From the IMG/VR virus record IMGVR_UViG_3300022934_002447, positions 1-25,899 of that record: DNA of 25,899 nucleotides; one strand, 5' to 3'. The DNA is from a virus. This document shows positions 6,427-13,890 of this stretch, in pieces (the first letter of the stretch is position 1; every line of letters starts with the position of its first letter). A program made the translations under genes and the position numbers. The notes beneath the pieces are model-generated. The model did not search any database and was not told the origin of the DNA. It saw only the letters and a program-made list of their open reading frames with translations.

Positions 6427-8138
6427 TTACATTTAAGACATTACGTTGGAAAAATTTCCTTTCTACCGGAAATTCCTGGAGCTCTATCGACTTTACTGTC
6501 CATAAGACTAACTTAATTGTTGGCCACAATGGTGCTGGTAAATCTACTATGCTTGATGCATTAGCCTTTGCGCTCTTTGGTAAAGCTCATCGTAATATAT
6601 CTAAGCCTCAGCTTGTTAACAGTATTAATAAAAAAGATTGCTTGGTAGAAATTAATTTTGAAGTATCAGGTTCAGAATTTAAAGTAGTACGTGGCATCAA
6701 GCCAAACAAATTTGAAATATGGAAAGATGGGACTATGATTAACCAGTCCTCTCATTCCAAAGAGTACCAGAAGATCCTCGAACAAAACATCATTAAGTTG
6801 AACCATAAGTCGTTCCACCAGATTGTTGTGCTCGGATCTTCCTCCTTCATTCCCTTCATGCAGCTCCCTGCACAGCATCGGCGTGATGTAATCGAGGATC
6901 TTCTGGACATTAATGTATTTTCTAAAATGAATAGTCTTTTAAAAGAAAAGAATAGCTTGTTGAAAGACGATTTAAAAGATATTGACTACAAGTATGAATT
7001 GGCAAAAGACAAGATTGATTTACAGAAAAAATATATTCGCGAAGTAGAGGAGTTAAGCAATGATCAGATCGAGGAAAAAGAAAACGAAATCTCCATTGCA
7101 GAAGAAACCATTTCGAGTTTACAGTTGGAAAACGTCAACTCGTCCGAAGAAATTGAAAAGCTCTCCGAAGGTCTTGACGAAAGTCTCAAAAAGAACAACG
7201 ATAAGAAGCAGACGCTCCTCCATTACGGAGCAGAGTTTAATCAAAAAATCAAACAACTTGTCAAGGACTCGAAGTTTTATGAAGAAAATGATACATGCCC
7301 CACATGTTCCCAAGATATTAATTCAGACCTTCGATCGGAGAAACTCTCCACCGCCAGATCCAAAGCATCAGAGATACAGAAAGCTTTGGACGATGTCGCT
7401 GAGCAGTCAGCTACTGTGGAATCAACTCTTACACGGCTTAACGATATCTCAAATGAGATCCGAACCAAAACCGCACTTATATCTGGCAACAATCGAGAGA
7501 TCGTACGGTTGCAAGGACAGATTAACAATCTCACCGCTGCCATATCAAAAATACGCGGCAATGATGGTGATGTAGCAAAATCAAAAGAAGACTTAGTAGT
7601 ACTCAATACTCAAAAAGATGATTTGTTCGAAAAAAGATTGTACATTAACGAATCTTTGAATTATAATATTGTAATACTAGAAATGCTAAAAGATACTGGC
7701 ATTAAAACAAAAATCATCAAACAGTATTTACCAGTTATAAATAAGCTTGTAAATCAGTACTTACAGGTACTAGATTTCTTCGTATCTTTCTATTTAGACG
7801 AAGCTTTCTCAGAAACAATTAAATCACGACACAGAGATGCTTTCTCTTATGATTCGTTTTCTGAAGGTGAAAAGCAACGTATTGATTTGGCTCTGCTATT
7901 TACATGGCGCCAGATTGCAAAGATGAAGAACTCGGTTTCAACAAACTTATTAATCTTGGATGAAACGTTTGATTCATCTCTGGACTATGATGGCGTGGAT
8001 AACCTAATGAAAATTATTCATACACTTGATGACGGTACAAACGTATTCGTAATATCGCATAAAGGTGAAATGCTTGATGGTAAATTTGCAAACAAGATCG
8101 AAGTTTACAAAGAAAAGAATTTTAGTAAAATTAAGTGA
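6423..8138 (+). CDS. gp46: gp46 recombination endonuclease subunit (Rad50/SbcC-type ATPase)
   Basis: 571 aa (T4 gp46 is 560). Walker A GHNGAGKST (34-42), then a long coiled coil interrupted by a zinc hook CPTC (C292, C295), then the ABC signature SEGEKQR (from residue 480) and Walker B LLILDE with D513-E514. This is the ATPase arm of the gp46/47 complex; two hooks join through zinc and ATP controls access of gp47 to DNA ends. It starts in the gp47 stop. One oddity is that codons in roughly 6740-6905 and 7080-7560 are C/G-ending (tcc, tcg, ctc, aag), unlike both flanks. This leaves a long open shadow frame there and may mark recombination within the gene. Confidence 0.96.
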   Translation: MITFKTLRWKNFLSTGNSWSSIDFTVHKTNLIVGHNGAGKSTMLDALAFALFGKAHRNISKPQLVNSINKKDCLVEINFEVSGSEFKVVRGIKPNKFEIWKDGTMINQSSHSKEYQKILEQNIIKLNHKSFHQIVVLGSSSFIPFMQLPAQHRRDVIEDLLDINVFSKMNSLLKEKNSLLKDDLKDIDYKYELAKDKIDLQKKYIREVEELSNDQIEEKENEISIAEETISSLQLENVNSSEEIEKLSEGLDESLKKNNDKKQTLLHYGAEFNQKIKQLVKDSKFYEENDTCPTCSQDINSDLRSEKLSTARSKASEIQKALDDVAEQSATVESTLTRLNDISNEIRTKTALISGNNREIVRLQGQINNLTAAISKIRGNDGDVAKSKEDLVVLNTQKDDLFEKRLYINESLNYNIVILEMLKDTGIKTKIIKQYLPVINKLVNQYLQVLDFFVSFYLDEAFSETIKSRHRDAFSYDSFSEGEKQRIDLALLFTWRQIAKMKNSVSTNLLILDETFDSSLDYDGVDNLMKIIHTLDDGTNVFVISHKGEMLDGKFANKIEVYKEKNFSKIK

Positions 8139-8150
8139 AGGAGCTAAATA

Positions 8151-8825
8151 ATGGAAATCAGCGCTAGCACAGTTAGTGTTCTCAAAAACTTTGCGGGGAT
8201 CAATAGTAATATTGTAATCAAACCTGGAAACAAAATCATGACTATTTCAGAAGCTAAGAATATCTTGGCCGAAGCTGAAGTACCAGAAAAATTTGATACC
8301 GTTGTTGGCATTTATGATTTACAAGAGTTCCTAAATGTGTTAGGATTAGTAGATAAGCCAACAGTACGTTTTGAAGATCAATACATGAACATTAACAGCC
8401 AGTCTGGTCGTGAGCTTGTAAAGTATTACTATGCAGATACAGAAATGCTTACAACACCAACTAAACCTATTACCATGCCTGAAGAAGACGTATGGTTTAC
8501 CTTGGACGAGAATACCCTCGCAGGGTTACGTAGAGCCTCCGCAGTGTTCGGACATGGCCAACTCGCCATTGAACCCTCAAATGGTACGATTAAGTTATCT
8601 GTGGTTGATCCAGACAATGCAACCGCAAATGAATATTCAATTGAAGTGGATGGAGGATATAAACAGGAATCATTTAAATTCATTCTAAATATTTCAAACT
8701 TACGTATGGTACAAGATACCTATGACGTAAAGATTTCGTCGAAACTAATTTCGCAATTTAAGGGTCAAGACTCCGATGTAGTTTATTGGGTCGCCCTAGA
8801 AAAGTCATCAACATATGGAGAATAA
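8151..8825 (+). CDS. gp45: gp45 sliding clamp
   Basis: 224 aa, almost the T4 length (228). The N-terminus (ISASTVSVLKNFAGINSNIVI) and the repeated clamp-domain pattern of strand-helix-strand units, with GTIKLSVVDPDNATANEYSIEVD in the second half, match T4-type gp45. The protein forms a trimeric ring loaded by gp44/gp62. It tethers gp43 to DNA and, in T4, also acts as the mobile enhancer of late transcription with gp55 and gp33. An AAGGAG Shine-Dalgarno lies just before ATG 8151 in the 12-base gap after gp46, a rare true spacer in this block, so gp45 probably has its own strong translation start. Its 3' end supplies the Shine-Dalgarno GGAG of the next gene. Confidence 0.93.
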   Translation: MEISASTVSVLKNFAGINSNIVIKPGNKIMTISEAKNILAEAEVPEKFDTVVGIYDLQEFLNVLGLVDKPTVRFEDQYMNINSQSGRELVKYYYADTEMLTTPTKPITMPEEDVWFTLDENTLAGLRRASAVFGHGQLAIEPSNGTIKLSVVDPDNATANEYSIEVDGGYKQESFKFILNISNLRMVQDTYDVKISSKLISQFKGQDSDVVYWVALEKSSTYGE

Positions 8826-8826
8826 C

Positions 8827-9051
8827 ATGGCTAAAGAAGATGAAGTAAAACTTGCACATGAATCACACGCACCAGTATACGATCTATCAAATCGTGTGTG
8901 TCGTTCAACTGTGGCAGTGATTGATACAATGGTACAACGTGGTGCTGTAAAAGGTGAAGAGCTTTCTACACTTGGCCAACTACGTGATCAAGCAGTTCAG
9001 CTAATTCAAATGGCTGAAACATATCAACAGGACCAAGCTGCAGAAGCATAA
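8827..9051 (+). CDS. Small helical protein after gp45, unknown function
   Basis: 74 aa from ATG 8827, with GGAG six bases upstream inside the end of gp45; the in-frame ATG at 8815 lies before that site and is less likely. The product looks fully helical (STVAVIDTMVQRGAVKGEELSTLGQLRDQAVQLIQ in pieces) and ends in an Ala/Gln/Glu tail. I cannot name a family. Position next to the clamp gene and strong coupling to it would fit a clamp- or polymerase-associated accessory factor, for instance a gp33-like coactivator. However, no gp33 motif is clear to me, and this remains a guess. Confidence 0.68.
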   Translation: MAKEDEVKLAHESHAPVYDLSNRVCRSTVAVIDTMVQRGAVKGEELSTLGQLRDQAVQLIQMAETYQQDQAAEA

Positions 9052-9057
9052 TTGTAA

Positions 9058-9888
9058 ATGAACTTACCTATTAAGCTACATGATAATGGCTGGACTGTCA
9101 TTGTTGATGAAGATATTAATAAACTAACGAAAGACCAAATTATTCAGGTCTTTCGTTTAGTAGTTACTAATATGGTTGTTGTATTTAAGAAACAATCTAT
9201 GACTCCTGAACAAGAAGTCAACTTCTGTAAAGTAGCTGGTACACTGCAGTATTATCCTCCTGACGACGATAGGGCTAAGCATATTGCGGTTGGTAATCAT
9301 ATTCTAAGAGTTACTGGAGAAAAAAATGCTGAATGCGAACCAGGTTTATTTGGTCACGTATCAGCTTTAGATTGGCATGCTAATCAGTGCAGTAATAAGA
9401 ATCGAGATCCTCTTATTTGGTTATACGGCGTAAAAGGCACCAAAGGAAGTCGTACAAGTTGGATCAACATGATCAAAGCGTATGAAGACCTATCAGAAGA
9501 TGATAAAGAATATATCAACGATTTTCAAATATACTGTGGTTATGAACCAGGAAAATATAGTCCTAGTACCTTTTTTCACACACATGTAAATAAACAAAAC
9601 TTGTTTAACTTAGTGATGGAAAATAAAGAAGGTCAAAAAGGACTATATTTTCCTTTTTTCCAAACATATGGTATTTACAATATCTCTGAAATGGAATATA
9701 ATTATGTATGGCAATTGCTATATGACCACGTGCTTAATGAGAAATATATCTATCATCATGATTGGGATGATGGCGATGTTGTGATTAGTGAGCAATGGTT
9801 GAGTGTACATAAGCGATGGGAATTTAAAGAAATGCAAAGTAGAGTTCTTCATCGTATTGCTTTTAATTACGATAAAATATATGATTGA
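9058..9888 (+). CDS. TauD/TfdA-like 2-oxoglutarate oxygenase with HxN in place of HxD
   Basis: 276 aa with TauD architecture. The iron-site region reads W106-H107-A108-N109, where TauD has WHTD. The distal half is normal: H251 (WLSVH) and R266 (VLHRI) are exactly 15 residues apart, as H255 and R270 are in E. coli TauD. Enzymes of this family use Fe(II), O2 and 2-oxoglutarate to hydroxylate small substrates such as taurine. Asn for Asp in the facial triad could weaken iron binding, change the reaction or leave a binding protein without catalysis; sequence alone does not decide. The start ATG 9058 has only a poor Shine-Dalgarno. The gene sits between gp45 and gp44 and overlaps the next gene by 8 bases. 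A perfect inverted repeat lies at 9126-9157. Confidence 0.8.
   Translation: MNLPIKLHDNGWTVIVDEDINKLTKDQIIQVFRLVVTNMVVVFKKQSMTPEQEVNFCKVAGTLQYYPPDDDRAKHIAVGNHILRVTGEKNAECEPGLFGHVSALDWHANQCSNKNRDPLIWLYGVKGTKGSRTSWINMIKAYEDLSEDDKEYINDFQIYCGYEPGKYSPSTFFHTHVNKQNLFNLVMENKEGQKGLYFPFFQTYGIYNISEMEYNYVWQLLYDHVLNEKYIYHHDWDDGDVVISEQWLSVHKRWEFKEMQSRVLHRIAFNYDKIYD
9126..9157 (+). repeat. Perfect inverted repeat inside the TauD-like gene
   Basis: Two 11-base arms, AACGAAAGACC and GGTCTTTCGTT, flank a 10-base centre, about 70 bases into the coding region. In RNA this is a stable hairpin. No T-run follows, so it is not a terminator; it could slow ribosomes or be an RNase or protein site. Confidence 0.7.
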
Positions 9889-10243
9889 TGGATGGCATAG
9901 TTGTAGACATATATGGAGAGTTTTTCCAGACAAAGACTCGTTTATATATGTAAATGATGCCATCCCTTTTTTAAAAACACCTAAACTACTTCAGTTTGAT
10001 GACATTGCTTGGAAAGGTATGAATATGCCTTTGATTAAATATGGAGATAGATACATAAATGCTGATATCAGCTTTCCAGGTATTGTAGTTGAAGATGGTC
10101 CGAATCCATTTGATAAAAAATATCGTATGATTGATGGTAGTCATAGGATGGCTAAAATGCAATATGAAGGCATGACTGAATCTTTTTTTCATGTTATTAA
10201 CACTGAACAGTTCTATTCGTTATTACGGGATACTACATTATGA
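9881..10243 (+). CDS. ParB-like (DGxHR-motif) small protein, putative
   Basis: 120 aa from ATG 9881, which overlaps the previous stop (ATGATTGA); earlier in-frame starts would lie deep inside the oxygenase gene. The clearest feature is YRMIDGSHRMAKMQYEGMTE (residues 81-100), which resembles the 'hxDGxHRhxAhxxxG' core of ParB/Srx-fold domains. It is preceded by a strand-like SFPGIVVEDG. ParB-fold domains bind nucleotides (CTP in true ParB) or act as nucleases; a phage homologue this short lacks the helix-turn-helix DNA-binding part. The function is therefore open. It lies directly before gp44 and overlaps it by four bases, so it is probably made at the same time as the clamp loader. Confidence 0.65.
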   Translation: MIDGWHSCRHIWRVFPDKDSFIYVNDAIPFLKTPKLLQFDDIAWKGMNMPLIKYGDRYINADISFPGIVVEDGPNPFDKKYRMIDGSHRMAKMQYEGMTESFFHVINTEQFYSLLRDTTL

Positions 10244-11175
10244 ACGACTTTTTATGGGTTGAGAAATATCGACCAAAGACTATTGAAGAAACAATACTGC
10301 CAAAAAAACTCAAACAAACATTTCAACAAATTGTTGACAAAGGCGAAATGCCTAATATGCTATTTACTGGCACAGCTGGTCTCGGTAAGACTACTGTGGC
10401 CAAAGCATTATGCAATGAACTCGATCTAGACTATATTCTAATCAATGGATCTGAAGAAGGCAACATTGATACTCTTCGTGGTAAGATTAAACAATTTGCT
10501 TCTAGTGTATCTCTATCTGGCGGATATAAAGTAGTCATCCTTGACGAGGCTGATTATCTTAATCCACAATCTACACAACCAGCTCTCCGTGGTTTTATTG
10601 AAGAGTTTAGTAATAACTGTAGATTTATCTTAACCTGTAACTTTAAGAATCGTATTATTGAGCCATTACATTCTCGCTGTGGCGTCTATGAATTTAATAC
10701 AACAAAGAAAGATTTAGCTGATTTAGCCGGTCAATTTTTTAAGCGTTTCGTATATATACTAGATCAAGAAAGTGTGGAGTACGATCAGAAGTCTGTCGCA
10801 GATCTCATTATGAAACATGCCCCTGATTGGCGGAGAGTATTAAATGAAGGACAACGTGGGAGTATTAGTGGTAATGGTATTGTTAATAATGATACTGGTC
10901 CTAGTGATATGGGCTTTAATGATCTCGCCCAGCATTTAAAAGTAAAAGACTTTAAGAAAATGCGTAGTTGGATTGTAAATCATATGGATATGGATACAAC
11001 TGCTATCTTTCGAGGTTTATATGACAATATGAATGAACTAGTTCAAAACCAAAGTATTCCACAGCTAGTTTTGATTCTGGCTGACTATCAATACAAAGAT
11101 GCCTTTGTAGCAGACCATGAATTAAATTTAGTAGCATGTATGACAGAAATCATGGCACAGGTACACTTTAAATGA
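10240..11175 (+). CDS. gp44: gp44 clamp loader large subunit
   Basis: 311 aa, close to T4 gp44 (319). AAA+ ATPase of the RFC/DnaX type: N-terminal LWVEKYRPKTIEE, Walker A GTAGLGKTT (44-52), Walker B LDEADYL with DEAD at 102-105, sensor 1 in LTCNFKNRII, and the SRC motif (145-147), whose Arg acts on ATP in the neighbouring subunit. Four gp44 and one gp62 open gp45 and load it at primer ends. The ATGA overlap with the upstream gene and the ATGA overlap with the desaturase downstream keep it in the long operon. Unlike T4, gp62 does not follow directly; it is 2.3 kb away, after four inserted genes. Confidence 0.95.
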   Translation: MNDFLWVEKYRPKTIEETILPKKLKQTFQQIVDKGEMPNMLFTGTAGLGKTTVAKALCNELDLDYILINGSEEGNIDTLRGKIKQFASSVSLSGGYKVVILDEADYLNPQSTQPALRGFIEEFSNNCRFILTCNFKNRIIEPLHSRCGVYEFNTTKKDLADLAGQFFKRFVYILDQESVEYDQKSVADLIMKHAPDWRRVLNEGQRGSISGNGIVNNDTGPSDMGFNDLAQHLKVKDFKKMRSWIVNHMDMDTTAIFRGLYDNMNELVQNQSIPQLVLILADYQYKDAFVADHELNLVACMTEIMAQVHFK

Positions 11176-11963
11176 AACTTATCATGAACAGCCTGAGTTG
11201 GAATGCAAAAATAAAATTTTGGCAAGGCCTTGCTTTTTTTGGTGGTCCTTTAGTCATTATATTTAATTTTAATTTAGAATATTTATTTTATGCATGGCTA
11301 TATTCATGGATCGTAGTTCATTTAGGTATTAGTGTTGTTATGCATAGAGGTTTTGCTCATAGATCATGGGTACCTAAAAATAATTTCATTAATATCATTT
11401 GCCATATTTTATCTACAATAAATGTAGTTGGTTCTGCAATTACATGGTGTGGAACTCATAGAATACATCATAGACATTCTGACACTGAATTAGATCCACA
11501 TAAAATTAAAGATACTGGATTAATTACAAAAATTAAATATTGGTTTAATTACTTCCCATCTCATAATGTTCCACTCAATGTAGTCCGTGATTTAACTAAA
11601 GATCCATATCATAGATTTTTCCACAGACATTATTTTAAAATATTAATAGTATATCAAATCATTTTATTGTCTATTAGTTTTGATGTTTATTTGTATGGAT
11701 TCATAGTCGCCACGATGTTTAGTTTACATACGATTTCATGGATTACAGTTGGTGCACATATTTTTGGAAATAAAACTGAGCATACTAGCGATGAATCACG
11801 TAACACTTTAATTATGGGCTATTACATGTGGGGTGAAGGTTGGCATAATAATCATCACAAAAAACCGTGGTCTTACGAATTTGGTTGGAATGCAAAACAA
11901 TTAGATATTGGAAAACACATTATTAAATTAATAGCAAAACCTGAGTCATTGAAAAGTGCTTGA
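11172..11963 (+). CDS. Membrane fatty acid desaturase (acyl-CoA/acyl-lipid delta-9 type)
   Basis: 263 aa membrane diiron enzyme. The three histidine boxes are complete: HRGFAH (58-63), HRIHHRH (96-102) and GEGWHNNHH (H225, H228, H229), the last in the form typical of delta-9 desaturases. Hydrophobic segments lie at about 20-55, 70-92, 158-180 and 178-195, as in the family. It would insert a double bond in host acyl chains, using electrons from a host carrier, and raise membrane fluidity during infection. Cyanophages are known to carry lipid desaturases, so the type is not new. Its place between the two clamp-loader genes is notable. ATG 11172 overlaps the gp44 stop; an alternative ATG at 11184 exists. 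Codon use is very A/T-rich, more so than gp44, suggesting later acquisition. Confidence 0.92.
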   Translation: MKLIMNSLSWNAKIKFWQGLAFFGGPLVIIFNFNLEYLFYAWLYSWIVVHLGISVVMHRGFAHRSWVPKNNFINIICHILSTINVVGSAITWCGTHRIHHRHSDTELDPHKIKDTGLITKIKYWFNYFPSHNVPLNVVRDLTKDPYHRFFHRHYFKILIVYQIILLSISFDVYLYGFIVATMFSLHTISWITVGAHIFGNKTEHTSDESRNTLIMGYYMWGEGWHNNHHKKPWSYEFGWNAKQLDIGKHIIKLIAKPESLKSA

Positions 11964-12519
11964 AGTTAAATTATATGATAATAGCCAAAAAGAGTTTTTA
12001 GAAGAGTTTTGTGCTCAAATGAAAAATGATGGTTTTATGCCTTGGTCATCTTTAGAAAGATTAAGAGTAAATAAAACGACTTATTTTGTTGTATATCATA
12101 AAGATAAAATAATAGCTATTAATGGAACATATAAAGATAATGACGACACATGGTTTCCATGCACTCGTACAGGTTGTTTAAAAAAGTATAGAAACTATTT
12201 AGTACCAACAAAAACTTTTGCAAGTACAACCATACCTATTAAGCTTTTGTGGTTACCTTGTTTACAATACGCGTTAGATAGAGGAGCTCAAAAATTAGTA
12301 GCTCATTTAAATTTTAAAAATTCAAATACTGGTTCATCGCAATATTATAGTAAAAAAACAGAAAGATTAATAAAATTAGGTTTAATTGAATATGATGGTA
12401 TAGAAAAAATAAATGGTATATACCAAGATAAATTTATTTTATTGATGCCTTCATTTAAAAACTGGTTGCAACAATTAAATGATGAGCCAATTACTATAAG
12501 AAAACACTCTCCTACTTAA
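11956..12519 (+). CDS. Unknown protein, possibly acetyltransferase-like
   Basis: 187 aa starting at GTG 11956, which overlaps the desaturase stop by 8 bases (GTGCTTGA); no good Shine-Dalgarno is visible, and the first internal ATG would cost about 20 residues. The order of elements is loosely like a GNAT fold: an N-terminal strand and helix (YDNSQKEFLEEFCAQM), strands TTYFVVYHKDKIIAINGTYK, a central helix LLWLPCLQYALDRGAQKLVAH, then NSNTGSSQYYSKKTERLIKLGL, which has the 'N..S...Y.k.GF' feel of the C-terminal acetyl-CoA half. The classical Q/RxxGxG/A loop is not evident, so I do not assign activity. It is very A/T-rich like the desaturase and probably arrived with it. Confidence 0.7.
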   Translation: MLEVKLYDNSQKEFLEEFCAQMKNDGFMPWSSLERLRVNKTTYFVVYHKDKIIAINGTYKDNDDTWFPCTRTGCLKKYRNYLVPTKTFASTTIPIKLLWLPCLQYALDRGAQKLVAHLNFKNSNTGSSQYYSKKTERLIKLGLIEYDGIEKINGIYQDKFILLMPSFKNWLQQLNDEPITIRKHSPT

Positions 12520-12534
12520 AAAGGAATTAAATTT

Positions 12535-12840
12535 ATGTCAGTAAATTCAATAATTCTATATACACAACCAAACTGTCCATATTGTGATATGATGAAAGAA
12601 ATGCTAGATAAAACTAGTTTTACGTATTATACAATTAATATTAAAGAAAACCCTGAAGCTCTTCAATTCATGAAAGAACAAGGGCATAAGACTGTTCCTC
12701 AACTATATTTTAAAGATATTCATATCAATAAAATGCCCACACAAGAGTATACATCCGAAGAATTGTATGGTATAATAGCTGATGTAATGGACCAACAAGA
12801 TTGGCCGTGGAGCGATAGCGGCATTGAACAAGGAATTTAA
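12535..12840 (+). CDS. Glutaredoxin
   Basis: 101 aa thioredoxin-fold protein with the glutaredoxin active site C14-P15-Y16-C17 right after the first strand (IILYTQPNCPYC), the cis-Pro motif TVPQLYF near residue 53, and a C-terminal helix. It uses glutathione to reduce disulfides. In T4-like phages such proteins feed electrons to ribonucleotide reductase for dNTP synthesis; an NrdA/B pair is not in this window. A clear AAGGA lies before ATG 12535, after a 15-base gap, so it has independent translation. The tail SDSGIEQGI is short and acidic. It stands between the unknown gene and the sulfotransferase, inside the block that separates gp44 from gp62. Confidence 0.93.
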   Translation: MSVNSIILYTQPNCPYCDMMKEMLDKTSFTYYTINIKENPEALQFMKEQGHKTVPQLYFKDIHINKMPTQEYTSEELYGIIADVMDQQDWPWSDSGIEQGI

Positions 12841-13488
12841 ATGACTCCGGCTGATAATATTTTATATTTTAATGATGATATTGATATTAGAATTTGTTTA
12901 AAAAATGGATATACTACATTAAGAACGGCTTGGCTATCATGCCATCATATGGAATATTATACGGGTCGATCTGAATCACATGTTCCAATCGGTGCGCCTG
13001 CAAGATACGAATTGGCAATGAAATACCAGGATATTTGGGATCAGCCATTTCGTAGAGGTTCTTACAGAATAGCAGTAAAACGTGATCCTATTCAAAGATT
13101 TATTTCAACAGTATCTTATCTTAACAATGTAAAATTAGAACCTAGATATACTGAGGATAAAAAACCATATATCGATCTTACTAATGTTAACAAAGATGAT
13201 ATTGATTCGGTGTTAGACGCGTTTGACAATCAAACATTAAAAGATGAGCATTTCTTTTCACAAAGCTATTTTATGGGTCAACCTAACGATTACGATAAAG
13301 TTTATGATATAACTGAACTACCTGAATTGCTATCATGGATGACTACAAAATGTAAACCTAAAAAACCAATTGAAAAACTTTGGGAGAATAAAACAAAAGA
13401 TACTTCAGCTAGAATTGAATTAACTGATAAACAAAAAATGCGTGTAATAAAATTGTACGCTAAAGACTATGCTAATGGATGGTATTAA
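12841..13488 (+). CDS. Sulfotransferase-like protein (Sulfotransfer_2 type)
   Basis: 215 aa. The N-terminal K21-N-G-Y-T-T fits the KxGxT/S loop that binds the 5'-phosphosulfate of PAPS, and R81-D-P-x-x-R86-F with S89 fits the 3'-phosphate-binding RDPxxRF motif. A later HFFSQSYFMG segment and the closing KLYAKDYANGWY are like those of Golgi-type sulfotransferases and their bacterial and phage relatives. The likely reaction is transfer of sulfate from PAPS to a sugar or small acceptor; the acceptor cannot be predicted. It begins directly after the glutaredoxin stop and ends in a TAATG junction with gp62. An APS-kinase-like gene at 24000 could supply PAPS. Some phage members of this family may be inactive, so activity is not assured. 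Confidence 0.78.
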   Translation: MTPADNILYFNDDIDIRICLKNGYTTLRTAWLSCHHMEYYTGRSESHVPIGAPARYELAMKYQDIWDQPFRRGSYRIAVKRDPIQRFISTVSYLNNVKLEPRYTEDKKPYIDLTNVNKDDIDSVLDAFDNQTLKDEHFFSQSYFMGQPNDYDKVYDITELPELLSWMTTKCKPKKPIEKLWENKTKDTSARIELTDKQKMRVIKLYAKDYANGWY

Positions 13489-13865
13489 TGAGCCCCTTTG
13501 ATTATGTAAATAGTATTAATGATACAAAAGAAGATATTATGGTAGATGATATCGCCGAAAAGAAATATCTACCATTCACTATAAATCGCTCACTTTCTTA
13601 TTTTAACGATACTGTTGGATTAGCAAATGTCATGAATCAGTATCACCACCTCGACCACAAACTGCAATATCACTTTCTTATAAATATAATTCGTAAACGT
13701 AAAAGATTTTCGAAATGGATGAAACCAACAACTGAGAGTGATATTGAAGTGGTGAAAGAATACTATGGATATAGCAATGAGAAAGCTAGACAAGTATTGC
13801 CTCTTCTGTCACCTGAAAAAATAACTATAATAAAACAGAAGGTGAGTAAAGGTGGAAGAAAGTAA
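13488..13865 (+). CDS. gp62: gp62 clamp loader small subunit
   Basis: 125 aa starting at ATG 13488 in a TAATG junction; an in-frame ATG nine bases upstream is less likely. The sequence matches the short gp62 of marine T4-like phages: SPFDYVNSINDTKEDIM at the start, FTINRSLSYFNDTVGLANVMNQ and a basic INIIRKRKRFSKWMKP segment. T4 gp62 is longer (187 aa), but the marine versions are about this size. With four gp44 subunits it forms the clamp loader, and its basic part contacts primer-template DNA. In T4 it follows gene 44 directly; here four metabolic genes lie between, so the usual 44-62 translational coupling that sets the 4:1 ratio is lost. regA follows. Confidence 0.87.
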   Translation: MSPFDYVNSINDTKEDIMVDDIAEKKYLPFTINRSLSYFNDTVGLANVMNQYHHLDHKLQYHFLINIIRKRKRFSKWMKPTTESDIEVVKEYYGYSNEKARQVLPLLSPEKITIIKQKVSKGGRK

Positions 13866-13890
13866 TGTAATTCAGTGGAGTCCAACAGAC

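Noticed and set aside
7060-7575. 171-codon + strand frame inside gp46
   Set aside because: It lies wholly in the gp46 coiled-coil/hook region, is Lys/Arg/Ser/Pro-rich without a fold, and is explained by the local C/G-ending codon use.
13679-13686. TATAAATA inside gp62 as a late promoter for regA
   Set aside because: It is within coding sequence and regA is an early gene; no supporting signal was seen.
13852-13890. GTG start adding 13 residues to RegA
   Set aside because: T4 RegA starts where ATG 13891 falls and a GGAG precedes that ATG; the longer form is possible but less supported.
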